NCBI RefSeq assembly: GCF_040537815.1
Contig: NZ_JBEWSZ010000001.1
Location: 682,001 to 746,000, forward strand
Source: Mesorhizobium shangrilense
Lineage (GTDB): Bacteria > Pseudomonadota > Alphaproteobacteria > Rhizobiales > Rhizobiaceae
Reading direction: 5' to 3'
DNA: 64,000 nucleotides
The position numbers and the translations under genes are program-made. Position 1 is the first letter of the stretch; the number at the start of each line of letters is the position of its first letter. Below are positions 10,917-21,950 of the stretch, piece after piece. Under the pieces are notes generated by a model. It did not search any database, was not told the origin of the DNA, and saw only the letters and a list, made by a program, of their open reading frames with translations.

Positions 10917-10960
10917 AAACGTTAACGGGCAAGCAAGGAATTGCTTGCCCGTTAACGTTT
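10917..10960. terminator. Perfect 20-bp stem with GGAA tetraloop between ftsZ and lpxC
   Basis: Arms 10917-10936 and 10941-10960 are exact reverse complements around the four-base loop GGAA, a GNRA-type tetraloop. The stem begins 20 bases after the ftsZ stop and its right arm ends in GTTT. This fits an intrinsic terminator closing the dcw transcript, although no longer T run follows. It may work in both directions. Confidence 0.8.
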
Positions 10961-11068
10961 AAATTGCTTTGAAATCAATCTGTTATGATGTCGTACATGT
11001 TCCAGATAGCGGTTACAGAGAGTAAGAAACCGTGATTTGGAGTCTCTTCGCCGGACCACTATCTTCGC

Positions 11069-11086
11069 CACCGACAAAAGTCGGTG
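11069..11086 (+). promoter_or_regulatory. Leader hairpin upstream of lpxC
   Basis: Seven-base arms (CACCGAC at 11069-11075, GTCGGTG at 11080-11086) flank an AAAA loop about 93 bases before the lpxC start. The 10961-11179 interval otherwise has no credible reading frame and probably holds the lpxC promoter and leader. Confidence 0.4.
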
Positions 11087-11179
11087 TGCTGGGAGTTCCG
11101 GGGAAGTGGCCCTGCCTGCCGATTGATTCGAGAGCCGCAACTTTGGGGTTGGAGCGCGGCCCTTAGGCAATACGGGCTT

Positions 11180-12130
11180 ATGGGGATTGTCTTGCACGAC
11201 TATCAGACGACACTAAAATCGCGTGCGACGCTGACTGGCACCGGCGTTCACAGCGGGAACCCGGTCACCGTGCATTTTCTGCCGGCCGATGCCGACACCG
11301 GCGTCATCTTCCACCTCTCGAACGGAAACGGGCAGGGGCGCGAGTTCCGCGCGCTTGTCTCCGAGGTTGGCGCAACCGATCTCTGCACCATGCTTGGCGA
11401 TCCCTTGGGCGAGCATATCGCCACGGTCGAGCATCTGATGGCCACGCTTTTCGGCCTCGGCATCGACAATGTCGTCATCGAGATCGACGGCCACGAGGTT
11501 CCGATCCTGGATGGCAGTTCCATCATGTTCGTGGACGCGATCGACCAGGCGGGCATCGACACGCTGCCGGTCAAGCGCCGCTACATTCGCGTCCTCAAGC
11601 CGGTTCGAATCGAGAACGGCGCTTCGTGGGCGGAGTTCAGGCCCTATGGCGGCACGCGCTTCGAGGTCGAGATCGACTTTGAAAGCCCGGCGATCGGCCG
11701 TCAGCTGTTTGCCTCCGACATCAATGCCGACATTTTTCGCCGCGACATCGCGCGCGCCCGCACCTTTGGTTTCATGAAGGATGTGGAGCGGCTGTGGGCC
11801 GCCGGTTACGCGCTCGGCTCCTCGCTCGAGAACTCGCTGGTGATCGGTGACGACAACCGCGTGATCAACATGGGCGGCCTGCGCTATCCCAACGAGTTCG
11901 CGCGCCACAAGACCTTGGACGCCATGGGCGACCTGGCGCTGGCGGGCGCCCGGTTCATCGGCTGCTTCCGCTCCTACCGTGGTGGCCACAGGCTGAACGC
12001 GGCGGCGTTGCGCCGGCTTTTGTCGGATCGTTCGGCTTTCGAGATCGTCGAGACGACCCGCAATGAGCGCGGCCGCACGGCCGAGATGAGCGCCGTCAAC
12101 ACGCCTGTCTACGCGCCCTGGATGATCTGA
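11180..12130 (+). CDS. lpxC: UDP-3-O-acyl-N-acetylglucosamine deacetylase
   Basis: LpxC is the zinc deacetylase that performs the first committed step of lipid A synthesis in the cytosol. I start it at ATG 11180 (MGIVLHDYQTTLKSRATLTG, 316 aa), which matches the family; an upstream in-frame ATG at 11084 would add 32 unrelated residues. Motifs are GTGVHSG, TVEHLMATLFGLGIDN with the first zinc histidine, EVPILDGSS, HKTLDAMGDLALAG with further zinc ligands, and the closing HRLNAAALRRL. It has its own leader after the ftsZ terminator, as usual in alphaproteobacteria. Confidence 0.96.
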   Translation: MGIVLHDYQTTLKSRATLTGTGVHSGNPVTVHFLPADADTGVIFHLSNGNGQGREFRALVSEVGATDLCTMLGDPLGEHIATVEHLMATLFGLGIDNVVIEIDGHEVPILDGSSIMFVDAIDQAGIDTLPVKRRYIRVLKPVRIENGASWAEFRPYGGTRFEVEIDFESPAIGRQLFASDINADIFRRDIARARTFGFMKDVERLWAAGYALGSSLENSLVIGDDNRVINMGGLRYPNEFARHKTLDAMGDLALAGARFIGCFRSYRGGHRLNAAALRRLLSDRSAFEIVETTRNERGRTAEMSAVNTPVYAPWMI

Positions 12131-12472
12131 TTCCGGCGGGGCATCGGGAAACTCCACCAATAGCTCCTTCCAGCGGTTTTTCGTCGGGTATGGTGTATTT
12201 CGATGCGCTCCCCGCCCGCTGTTTCCAAAGCCCGTCACGTGCGTGCTGCGGGTGCGCTATCATATGGCCTTTTAACGATTTTCAGGCTTTATCAGTGTTG
12301 GCTTATGTTGCAGGAATGCAACGCTGGCCAGCTAAATCGCATGGGCGGGCAGGCGGCGCCAATGCGCCACAAAAATGTGCGATTGGCCATCGATAGCGTT
12401 GCCGGGTTAGGCGGTTATGGTTTATGGCTGCTGCCGATGGCTGAAATAACGCCGAAAGGGCGGAATACAATC
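12131..12472 (+). other. Gap between lpxC and bamD
   Basis: No conserved reading frame is visible. The sequence becomes more A/T-rich around 12260-12330 and contains only short, weak inverted repeats. A bamD promoter is likely but I cannot place it. Confidence 0.4.
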
Positions 12473-13345
12473 ATGTTCTTCAAGCGAATTGGTCAATCGA
12501 AAGCGCCGCAACAGGCCGTTTTCCTGGCGCTCTCGGTGGTTGTTCCATCGCTTCTGCTGTCAGCCTGCATGTCGGATAAGAAGAAGGACCTCGATCTCTC
12601 GACCTATGTCGACCAGACCGAACCAGGCGACGTTCTCTACAATCAGGGCCTTGCCAATCTGAATGCGGGGCGCCTGCAGGAGGCGAGCCGCAAGTTCGAC
12701 GCTGTCGACCGCCAGCACCCCTATTCGGAATGGGCCCGCAAATCGATGGTGATGGGTGCCTTCGCCGACTATCGCCAGGGCAAGTATGATGACGCGATCG
12801 GCGCGGCCAAGCGTTACCTCACACTCTATCCGTCGACCGATGACGCCGCCTATGCCCAGTACATCATCGGCTTGAGCTACTACCGGCAGATCAAGGACGT
12901 GACGCAGGACCAGAAGGAAGCGCGCCAGACCATGCAGACGATGCAGGACCTGGTGACCCGCTGGCCGAATTCCGAATATGTCGACGATGCCAAGGAAAAG
13001 ATCCGCTTCGCCAACGACCAGCTCGCCGGCAAGGAAATGCAGATCGGCCGCTACTATCTCGAGCGCCGCGAATACATCGCCGCCGTCAAACGGTTCCGCA
13101 ATGTGGTAGAGAACTATTCCAACACCCGCCATGTCGAGGAGGCGCTCGCGCGCCTGACCGAAAGCTACTACGCGATGGGGCTGACCTCGGAAGCGCAGAC
13201 CGCCGCGGCGGTGCTCGGCACCAACTATCCTGACAGCCAGTGGTACAAGGATTCCTACAAGCTCCTGCAGAGCAACGGGCTTGAGCCGCGCGAGAATGCC
13301 GGGTCGTGGATATCCAAGGCCGGCAAGCTGATCACCGGGGCCTGA
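12473..13345 (+). CDS. bamD: Outer-membrane assembly lipoprotein BamD (ComL)
   Basis: BamD is the essential TPR lipoprotein of the BAM complex that inserts beta-barrel proteins in the outer membrane. I start at ATG 12473 (290 aa) because this gives a proper lipoprotein signal: a short basic N terminus, a hydrophobic run and the lipobox LSAC with the lipidated cysteine at residue 32. TPR-like repeats follow, for example [31 protein letters not shown] and [16 protein letters not shown]. Earlier in-frame starts would bury the signal. The position between lpxC and recN is conserved in related genomes. Confidence 0.95.
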   Translation: MFFKRIGQSKAPQQAVFLALSVVVPSLLLSACMSDKKKDLDLSTYVDQTEPGDVLYNQGLANLNAGRLQEASRKFDAVDRQHPYSEWARKSMVMGAFADYRQGKYDDAIGAAKRYLTLYPSTDDAAYAQYIIGLSYYRQIKDVTQDQKEARQTMQTMQDLVTRWPNSEYVDDAKEKIRFANDQLAGKEMQIGRYYLERREYIAAVKRFRNVVENYSNTRHVEEALARLTESYYAMGLTSEAQTAAAVLGTNYPDSQWYKDSYKLLQSNGLEPRENAGSWISKAGKLITGA

Positions 13346-13353
13346 GGCTTCCG

Positions 13354-13398
13354 GAGCATCGGACCGTGCGCAGCGGTTTTCGGATTGATCCGATGCTC
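13354..13398. repeat. GAGCATC-type palindromic element after bamD
   Basis: Arms GAGCATCGGA (13354-13363) and TCCGATGCTC (13389-13398) enclose a spacer with CAGCGGTTTTCGGATTG. It starts nine bases after the bamD stop and may end transcription. It resembles other GAGCATG-type elements at 25631 and 26594 in this window. Confidence 0.6.
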
Positions 13399-13463
13399 AA
13401 ACAAAAACATAGTGCGGCGCAGCGAGTCTCACGGGTCGCGTGCCGCTCTAGGTCCAGGTTCTG

Positions 13464-15137
13464 ATGCTTTCCAGACTGTCGATCCGCGATATCGTCCTGA
13501 TCGAGAAGCTGGATATCGACTTCCAGCCCGGTCTTTCCGTGCTGACCGGCGAAACCGGTGCCGGCAAATCCATCCTGCTCGATGCCTTGTCGCTGGCGCT
13601 CGGTTCGCGCGGTGACGCGTCGCTGGTGCGCCACGGTGCCGCGCAAGGGCAGGTCATCGCCGTGTTCGACGTGCCGCGCAACCATCCGGCCCGCACGCTG
13701 CTTGCCGACAATGCCATAGACGATGACGGCGACATCATCCTGCGCCGCGTGCAGACGGCGGATGGCCGCACGCGGGTCTTCGTCAACGACCAGCCGTCCA
13801 GCGTCACGCTGATGCGCGACGTCGGCCGCGCGCTGGTCGAGATCCACGGCCAGCACGATGAGCGTGCCCTTGTCGATCCCGGCGCGCATCGCGAAGTGCT
13901 TGATGCATTCGGCGGCCATCTCGGCACTGTGCGGGCAACCGGCGAGGCGTGGCGGCACTGGCGCGCCTGCGAGCAGGAGTTTTCGCGGCACCGCGCCAAG
14001 GTCGAAGCGGCGGCGCGCGAAGCGGACTATCTGCGCGCGGCGGTTGCCGAACTGACCAAGCTCGATCCGCAGCCGGGCGAAGAGACCCAGCTTGCCGAAG
14101 TGCGTACATCCATGATGCGGGCGGAAAAGATCGCCTCGGAAATCCATGATGCGCAGGACGTGCTGTCCGGCCCGTCCTCGCCCTTGCCGCAGCTGGCGAG
14201 CCTTTTGCGGCGGCTGCAGCGCAAGGTGGCGGAAGCGCCCGGCCTGCTCGACGACGTCGTCAAGTCGCTGGACGAAGCGATGCTGTCGCTGGACGCGGCG
14301 CAATCGGGTGTCGAGGCGGCACTTCGCGCCACCGAATATGATCCGCAGCGGCTGGAGAAGGCGGAAGAACGGCTGTTCTCGCTGCGCGCCGCCTCGCGCA
14401 AGCACAGCGTCGCCGTCGATGACCTGGCACAGCTGCGCGACACGATGGCCGCCGACCTTGCCGATCTCGATGCCGGCGAGGGGCGCCTGCACGGGCTGGA
14501 AAAGCAGGCCGCCGCCGCGCGCGAGGCCTATGACATTTCCGCCGCGCAGCTTTCGTCGCTGCGCCATGCGGCAGCCGTCGGGCTGACCAAGGCCGTGATG
14601 GCCGAACTGCCGGCGCTGAAGCTCGAACGGGCCGAATTCATCGTCGAGATGTCGAGTGACGCCGAAAGCCGGATGGAAGAAGGCATCGACCAGATCGAAT
14701 TCTGGGTGCGCACCAACCCCGGCACGCGGCCCGGCCCGATGATGAAGGTAGCGTCGGGCGGCGAGCTTTCGCGCTTCCTTCTGGCGCTGAAGGTGGCGCT
14801 GGCCGATCGCGGTTCGGCGCCGACGCTGGTCTTCGACGAGATCGACACCGGCGTGGGCGGCGCGGTGGCGGATGCCATCGGCCAGCGGCTGGCGCGGCTG
14901 TCGAAACGCGTGCAGGTGCTGTCGGTCACGCATGCGCCGCAGGTGGCGGCACGCGCGGCGACGCATTTCCTGATCTCCAAATCCGGCAGCACCGACCGTG
15001 TCGCCACCGGTATCGCCGAGATGGATCGGCCGGCGCGGCAGGAAGAGATCGCGCGCATGCTCGCCGGGGCCACGATCACCGACGAGGCGCGGGCCGCGGC
15101 CGAGAGGCTGCTGCGCGAGAATACGGCTGTTTCATAG
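13464..15137 (+). CDS. recN: DNA repair ATPase RecN
   Basis: RecN is an SMC-like ATPase that acts early at double-strand breaks. The 557-residue protein has a split ABC ATPase: Walker A GETGAGKS at residues 29-36, a long central coiled coil rich in Glu, Ala, Arg and Gln, the signature region SGGELSRFLLALK, and Walker B LVFDEIDTGVGG near residue 456. The length is normal. The gene stands alone between bamD and ligA. Confidence 0.95.
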   Translation: MLSRLSIRDIVLIEKLDIDFQPGLSVLTGETGAGKSILLDALSLALGSRGDASLVRHGAAQGQVIAVFDVPRNHPARTLLADNAIDDDGDIILRRVQTADGRTRVFVNDQPSSVTLMRDVGRALVEIHGQHDERALVDPGAHREVLDAFGGHLGTVRATGEAWRHWRACEQEFSRHRAKVEAAAREADYLRAAVAELTKLDPQPGEETQLAEVRTSMMRAEKIASEIHDAQDVLSGPSSPLPQLASLLRRLQRKVAEAPGLLDDVVKSLDEAMLSLDAAQSGVEAALRATEYDPQRLEKAEERLFSLRAASRKHSVAVDDLAQLRDTMAADLADLDAGEGRLHGLEKQAAAAREAYDISAAQLSSLRHAAAVGLTKAVMAELPALKLERAEFIVEMSSDAESRMEEGIDQIEFWVRTNPGTRPGPMMKVASGGELSRFLLALKVALADRGSAPTLVFDEIDTGVGGAVADAIGQRLARLSKRVQVLSVTHAPQVAARAATHFLISKSGSTDRVATGIAEMDRPARQEEIARMLAGATITDEARAAAERLLRENTAVS

Positions 15138-15297
15138 GCTTCAACGACGGGCGCAATCAGTCTTCCGGGCAGAGTCAGCATATGGCTCCATCCCGCTGTT
15201 TCAGCGTGGTTTTATCAGAATTCGGCTCCCTTCGATCCCAATCCTGATCTATTGTCCCGGCGTCGATAGGCGGATCACCGTTTCACCGAAACGCTGA

Positions 15298-17591
<2,294 letters not shown>

Positions 17592-17592
<1 letters not shown>

Positions 17593-18278
17593 TGGAGGCC
17601 GCATTCAAAGGGTTCGGCCCAAAGGCCCTTCCATTCCTGAAGGCGCTCGATTTCCACCAGAGCCGCGAGTGGTTCCTGGAAAACCGTGACCTGTTCGAAC
17701 AGGAATTGCGCGATCCCATGGGCGATCTGGTCGATACGCTGACCGAGCGCTTTTCAGCGGCGGGGCTGGGTTTGCGCGGTGACCGCAAGAAATCGCTGTT
17801 CCGCATCAACCGCGACGTGCGCTTCGCCAAGGACAAGCGTCCGTACAACCGGCATCTGTCGGCGATCCTGTCGCCTGATGGCAGCAAGGCGGTGCACGGC
17901 GTGTTCTACGTCCATATCGGGTTGGAGGGTTGCTTTGCCGGCGTCGCCTGGTGGCAGCCGGAGCCGGCGCTGCTGCTGGCGATACGGCGCTCCATCGCGG
18001 CGCAGCCTGACAGGTTTCGTACCATGGTGGCGGCGCTGAAGAAAAAAGGCCTCGAACTCGACACCGAAGGTTGCATGAAACGCACGCCGCGCGGCTTCGA
18101 ACATGTCGAGGATGCCGACCTCGTGGCGGCGATCCGCAACCGCCATTTCGTCGTCCGCCACGTGATAGATCCGGTGGGAATCCACGGTCCGGAACTGGTT
18201 GACGAACTCGTTGATTTCACCTTGCGCGCCAAGCCGCTGCTCGACTGGGGCAGGGCGATCGAGGCAGAACATGCCTGA
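17592..18278 (+). CDS. DUF2461 (TIGR02453) family protein
   Basis: This is a conserved protein of unknown function, 228 aa. The family pattern is clear: a globular start KALPFLKALDFHQSREWFLENRD, the basic motif LFRINRDVRFAKDKRPYNRH, the middle part YVHIGLEGCFAGVAWWQP, and a C-terminal LLDWGRAI. ATG 17592 shares its A with the ligA stop TGA, so translation is probably coupled to ligA; a GTG at 17589 is also possible. No signal peptide or membrane segment is seen. I know of no assigned reaction. Confidence 0.85.
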
Positions 18279-18384
18279 CCTTTCGCCGGGCCGCGATCAT
18301 TTCCGCTGATCGTTTGGCTCAAGCGAATTCGTGTGACAAGGCAAAGTACGCCGCCTACATACCGCCACTCTCGAGGAGTGGCTG

Positions 18385-19113
18385 ATGGCGACGGACGTAA
18401 TCTCAGAGCGCGGTGGTAAAAGCGACTTCTGGCAAGGCGTGCGGCTCTCGATGCCTGTCGTGGTGGCCTCGGCGCCGTTCGCGGTGCTGTTCGGCGCACT
18501 TGCCGTCGACAATGGCTTCTCGGTCCTGGAAGCCTTCCTGATGAGCGCGCTGGTCTATGGCGGCGCCAGCCAGATGGTCGGCATCCAGTTGTTCGGCCAG
18601 CATGTCGCGCCGTGGCTGATCGTGTTGTCGATCTTCGCGGTCAATTTCCGCCACGTGCTTTACTCGGCCGGCATCGGCCGGCGCATCGCGCACTGGCCGG
18701 TTATCAGCCAAGCGCTCGGCTATTTCATTCTCACCGATCCGCAGTTCGCCGTGGCCGAGGCGAGGGCTGTGTCGGGCAAGACGGTCGGGTTCGCCTGGTA
18801 TCTGGGGCTCGGCCTGCCAGTCTATGTGTGCTGGGTGGTCGAGAGCGCGCTCGGTGCGGTGTTCGGCAAGCTCATTCCCGACACGCATGCGCTGGGCATC
18901 GATTTCCTGCTGCCGATCTATTTCCTCGGCCTGGTGCTGGGCTTCCGCAAGCGGCCGCTGTGGCTGCCGGTGGTCATCGCCAGTGCCGCCGCCTCCATCA
19001 TCGCCTACAAGACGGTGGGCTCGCCCTGGCATGTCTCGATAGGCGCCATCGCCGGCGTCCTCCTGGCGGTCATCCTGCCTCCCCATCACAGCGGCGTGGA
19101 GGCAAAGCGATGA
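18385..19113 (+). CDS. azlC: AzlC-type branched-chain amino acid exporter, large subunit
   Basis: AzlC and AzlD form a two-part inner-membrane exporter of the LIV-E family for branched-chain and related amino acids. The 242-residue protein is strongly hydrophobic with about six to eight membrane segments. It carries FAVLFGALAVDNGFS and the signature YGGASQMVGIQLF near the N terminus. GAGGAGTGGCTG precedes the ATG as a ribosome site. The stop overlaps the azlD ATG by four bases, so the two subunits are made together. The actual substrate cannot be told from sequence. Confidence 0.9.
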   Translation: MATDVISERGGKSDFWQGVRLSMPVVVASAPFAVLFGALAVDNGFSVLEAFLMSALVYGGASQMVGIQLFGQHVAPWLIVLSIFAVNFRHVLYSAGIGRRIAHWPVISQALGYFILTDPQFAVAEARAVSGKTVGFAWYLGLGLPVYVCWVVESALGAVFGKLIPDTHALGIDFLLPIYFLGLVLGFRKRPLWLPVVIASAAASIIAYKTVGSPWHVSIGAIAGVLLAVILPPHHSGVEAKR

Positions 19114-19406
19114 GTACGACCTTCTGGATCATCATTGCCGGCGCCATCGCGACCTATCTGACACGCGTCGGCGGCCATCTGGTCATCTCGCGCTTCGACA
19201 ACATCCATCCGCGTGTCGAGGCCGGGCTGAACGCCGTGCCGGCGGCCGTGCTGACGACGCTGGTGGCGCCTGCGGCCCTTAGTGCGGGACCGGCGGAATG
19301 GGCGGCGCTGATCGTCACCGCTGTTGTCTCGCTGCGCGGCGGGCTGATGGCGATGTTTCTGGCGGGTGCGGCGGTGCTGATCCTGGCGCGGCAGTTTGTT
19401 GGGTAG
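19110..19406 (+). CDS. azlD: AzlD-type branched-chain amino acid exporter, small subunit
   Basis: This is the 98-residue small subunit of the AzlCD exporter, with about three to four membrane segments. The family pattern is visible: an N-terminal helix followed by TYLTRVGGHLV, a loop with VEAGLNAVPAAVLTTLVAP, and a C-terminal hydrophobic stretch. It starts inside the azlC stop (ATGA overlap). It is convergent with the aminopeptidase gene, and a palindromic repeat lies between the two. Confidence 0.9.
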   Translation: MSTTFWIIIAGAIATYLTRVGGHLVISRFDNIHPRVEAGLNAVPAAVLTTLVAPAALSAGPAEWAALIVTAVVSLRGGLMAMFLAGAAVLILARQFVG

Positions 19407-19434
19407 GCTTCGAGGCGCTATCGTTTCGAATGTT

Positions 19435-19549
19435 GGCGCTGCCCCTCATCTGCCTGCGTTGACGATTTGGCGAAAGCAGGGATGACAGCGTCTTTCTCCC
19501 CGTCACTATACGGGGAGAAATGCCCGGCAGGGCAATGAGGGGCAGCGCC
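19435..19549. repeat. 115-bp palindromic repeat element, copy 1
   Basis: Perfect 15-bp terminal inverted repeats (GGCGCTGCCCCTCAT at 19435-19449 and its complement at 19535-19549) bound this element. Inside lies a second palindrome, CTCCCCGTCACTATACGGGG (from about 19496). The same ends and the same inner palindrome, inverted, occur at 53799-54006. It sits between convergent azlD and the aminopeptidase gene and could serve both as a terminator. No transposase is encoded. Confidence 0.8.
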
Positions 19550-19574
19550 GACCTTTCAAACTAAAGGCCAGCAC

Positions 19575-21419
19575 TCAAATCTTCGCGTCATGCGGTAGCG
19601 GTGCAGTGGCTTTCTCCAGCCATGCTAGCGTTTCTCCGTCCACCATCGGGCCGATCTCGGCCAGCACACGGGCGTGATAGGCATCGAGCCAATGCAATTC
19701 ATCGCGGGTCAACAGATCCGTTCGCACCATGCGTTTGTCTATCGGCGCCAGCGTCAGCGTCTCGAAGCCGTGCACGGCGAGGTCGCCGCCCTCTATCTGG
19801 GCGGCCGGCGTCACCAGGATGAGGTTCTCGATGCGGATGCCGTAGGAGCCTTCCTTGTAATAGCCGGGCTCGTTGGACAGCATCATGCCTTCCAGCAGCT
19901 TTTCGGTGCCGGTGCGGGCGATGCGCTGCGGGCCTTCATGCACGGCCAGATACGAGCCGACGCCATGGCCGGTGCCATGGGCGAAATCGCAGCCGTGCTT
20001 CCACAAGGCGACACGCGCTACCGCGTCGATTTCGGAGCCGCGCGTGCCCTGCGGGAAACGCAGCGTGGAAATGCCGATCATGCCTTTCAGCACCAGGGTG
20101 AAGCGCTCGCGCATTTCCTCGGTCGGCTTGCCGATCGGCACCGTGCGGGTGATGTCGGTGGTGCCGTCCTGGTACTGGCCGCCGGAATCGAGCAGGAACA
20201 GCTCGCCATCGCGAAGCTTGCGGTTGGTGGCGCGCGAGACGCGGTAATGCATGATGGCGCCGTTGGGGCCGGCGCCCGAAATGGTGTCGAAGGACACGTC
20301 GCGCAGCGGCATCTGCGTTTCCTCGCCGGTCTGCCGCCGGCTCTGCTCCAGCTTGGTGACGACGTCGATCTCGTCGAGCGTGCCTGGCTTCTGCCGGTCC
20401 AGCCAGCACAGCAGCTTGGCGATCGCCGCGCCGTCGCGGCGGTGCGCGGCGCGGCTGCCGTTGATCTCGGCCTGGTTCTTGGTGGCGCGCGGGATGCGGG
20501 CAGGATCGGCGGCCGCAATGACGGTGCCGCCATTGTCCTCGACCAGCATGCGCAATTTGTCCGCCGCAAGCACCGGATCGAGCGCGATTTTCGCGCCGCC
20601 CTTGGCAAGGGCCACGATTGCCGCTTCGAATTCGCCGGGTTCATGCAGGTCGGCGAGCTGGGTTAGATAGGCCGCGACCTGGCGCGAGAACTTTCGTTTA
20701 TCCATGAACAGCTGGTGCGATCCATCGGCGGCAAGAACGGCAAAGCCGAGCGCCAGCGGCGTGTGCGGCACGTCGCCGCCACGGATGTTGAAAGCCCAGG
20801 CAATCGAGGAGGGGTCGGTCAGCACGGCATGGGTGGCGCCGTCCTTGCCGATGGCCGCCGCCAACCGCGCCAGCTTGTCCTTGGCCAGTTCACCGGCAAA
20901 GGCGATCGGGTGAAGCTCGACCGGCGCCACCGGCGCCTCGGGCTGGTCCTTCCAGATGGCGTCGATCGGGTTCCTGTCGAGCGGTACCAGGATCGTGCCG
21001 GTCTTGTCCGCCGAGGCCTGCAGCGCCTTGACCTCGCTGATCGTGTGCAGCCAGGGATCGAAGCCGAGCCGCGCGCCCTTGCCGAGATTGTCCTTCAGCC
21101 ATGCGGCGGGCGGATTGTCGACGAGGCTTTCGATCGAAAAGATGTCGAGATCGACCTCGTGGCGCACCTGCAGCGTGTAGCGGCCGTCGACAAAGATGAA
21201 GGCGCGGTCGCGCAGGACGATGGCGACGCCGGCCGAGCCGCTGAAGCCGGTCAGCCATTTCAGCCGCGCCGAACGGTCGGCGACATATTCGCCCTGATGC
21301 TCGTCGGCACGCGGCACGATGAAACCATCCAGCCCATTGGCCGCCAACCATTGGCGCAGCAGCGCCACGCGCGGCTTGCCGACTGCGGGGTCGCCGGCGG
21401 AATCAAAGGTCTGGAACAT
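19575..21419 (-). CDS. M24 family Xaa-Pro aminopeptidase (three-domain type)
   Basis: This is a metallo-aminopeptidase that removes N-terminal residues preceding proline, most likely in the cytosol. The 614-residue length fits the three-domain aminopeptidase P1 type: two creatinase-like N domains (VPRADEHQGEYVADRSARL, then TGFSGSAGVAIVL) and a C-terminal pita-bread catalytic domain. Expected metal ligands are visible in LLDSGGQYQDGTTDITRTV (two Asp), GHGTGHGVGSYLAVHEGP (His), SNEPGYYKEGSYGIRIEN (Glu, Glu). No signal peptide. It is a single gene, convergent with azlD. Confidence 0.92.
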   Translation of the reverse strand: MFQTFDSAGDPAVGKPRVALLRQWLAANGLDGFIVPRADEHQGEYVADRSARLKWLTGFSGSAGVAIVLRDRAFIFVDGRYTLQVRHEVDLDIFSIESLVDNPPAAWLKDNLGKGARLGFDPWLHTISEVKALQASADKTGTILVPLDRNPIDAIWKDQPEAPVAPVELHPIAFAGELAKDKLARLAAAIGKDGATHAVLTDPSSIAWAFNIRGGDVPHTPLALGFAVLAADGSHQLFMDKRKFSRQVAAYLTQLADLHEPGEFEAAIVALAKGGAKIALDPVLAADKLRMLVEDNGGTVIAAADPARIPRATKNQAEINGSRAAHRRDGAAIAKLLCWLDRQKPGTLDEIDVVTKLEQSRRQTGEETQMPLRDVSFDTISGAGPNGAIMHYRVSRATNRKLRDGELFLLDSGGQYQDGTTDITRTVPIGKPTEEMRERFTLVLKGMIGISTLRFPQGTRGSEIDAVARVALWKHGCDFAHGTGHGVGSYLAVHEGPQRIARTGTEKLLEGMMLSNEPGYYKEGSYGIRIENLILVTPAAQIEGGDLAVHGFETLTLAPIDKRMVRTDLLTRDELHWLDAYHARVLAEIGPMVDGETLAWLEKATAPLPHDAKI

Positions 21420-21950
21420 GGTGGCCTCTCCTGCGATGCGTGCTTCGACCGTAGCGCATGGTCCCGAAAACCGGAATCGATTTCAGAATACGCGCGCGCA
21501 ACCCCTAGCGACAGCGGCCAAGGCCTGACAACCGGCTGGCTTTGGTCCAGGCTTACGACCGCGCCGCCATCGCCGCACAAGCGGAGAGTGTTGCTGAATC
21601 GCATCGCAACCAAAAACTGTAAAATGCACCCAGTTTTGGTCAATGCGCCGGCACGTCAACTGATCTATGTATCCAATCTTAATCAGCAGTTTAGACCGGA
21701 TGGGCGGGGTGCCTTCCAATCAGCATTGGGGTGGGGAGCGTCAACAGTGCCGGATGCGGTCGATACGCAGCGCGGGAGCAGTCGTCTCCGTGCCGCGCCT
21801 TGAATGTATCCGCACGATAGAGACCTGAACGGCTGATCGCGGACACCTGCCTGGGGCAGGTCAGCGGCAACCTTCTCTTCAACCATATGGATCGTGAAAA
21901 CCGGCCCGCTTGGCGGGCTTGGACTGGAATGTGTGGCCATGGGGCAGGGC
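21420..21950 (+). other. Long gap upstream of the autotransporter
   Basis: This divergent gap between the aminopeptidase and the autotransporter has no convincing gene. From 21451 there is a degenerate copy of a dispersed repeat (GCATGGTCCCGAAAACCGGAA), which recurs at about 48179 as CCCGAAAAACTGGAATCGG. Small hairpins occur near 21850 (CCTGCCTGGGGCAGG) and 21901 (GCCCGCTTGGCGGGC). AT content rises between 21590 and 21700, the likeliest promoter area. Confidence 0.4.

Noticed and set aside
10917..10965. CtrA binding sites (TTAA-N7-TTAA) near ftsZ, ddlB and 28720
   Set aside because: Single TTAA halves occur, but I found no pair with the right spacing.
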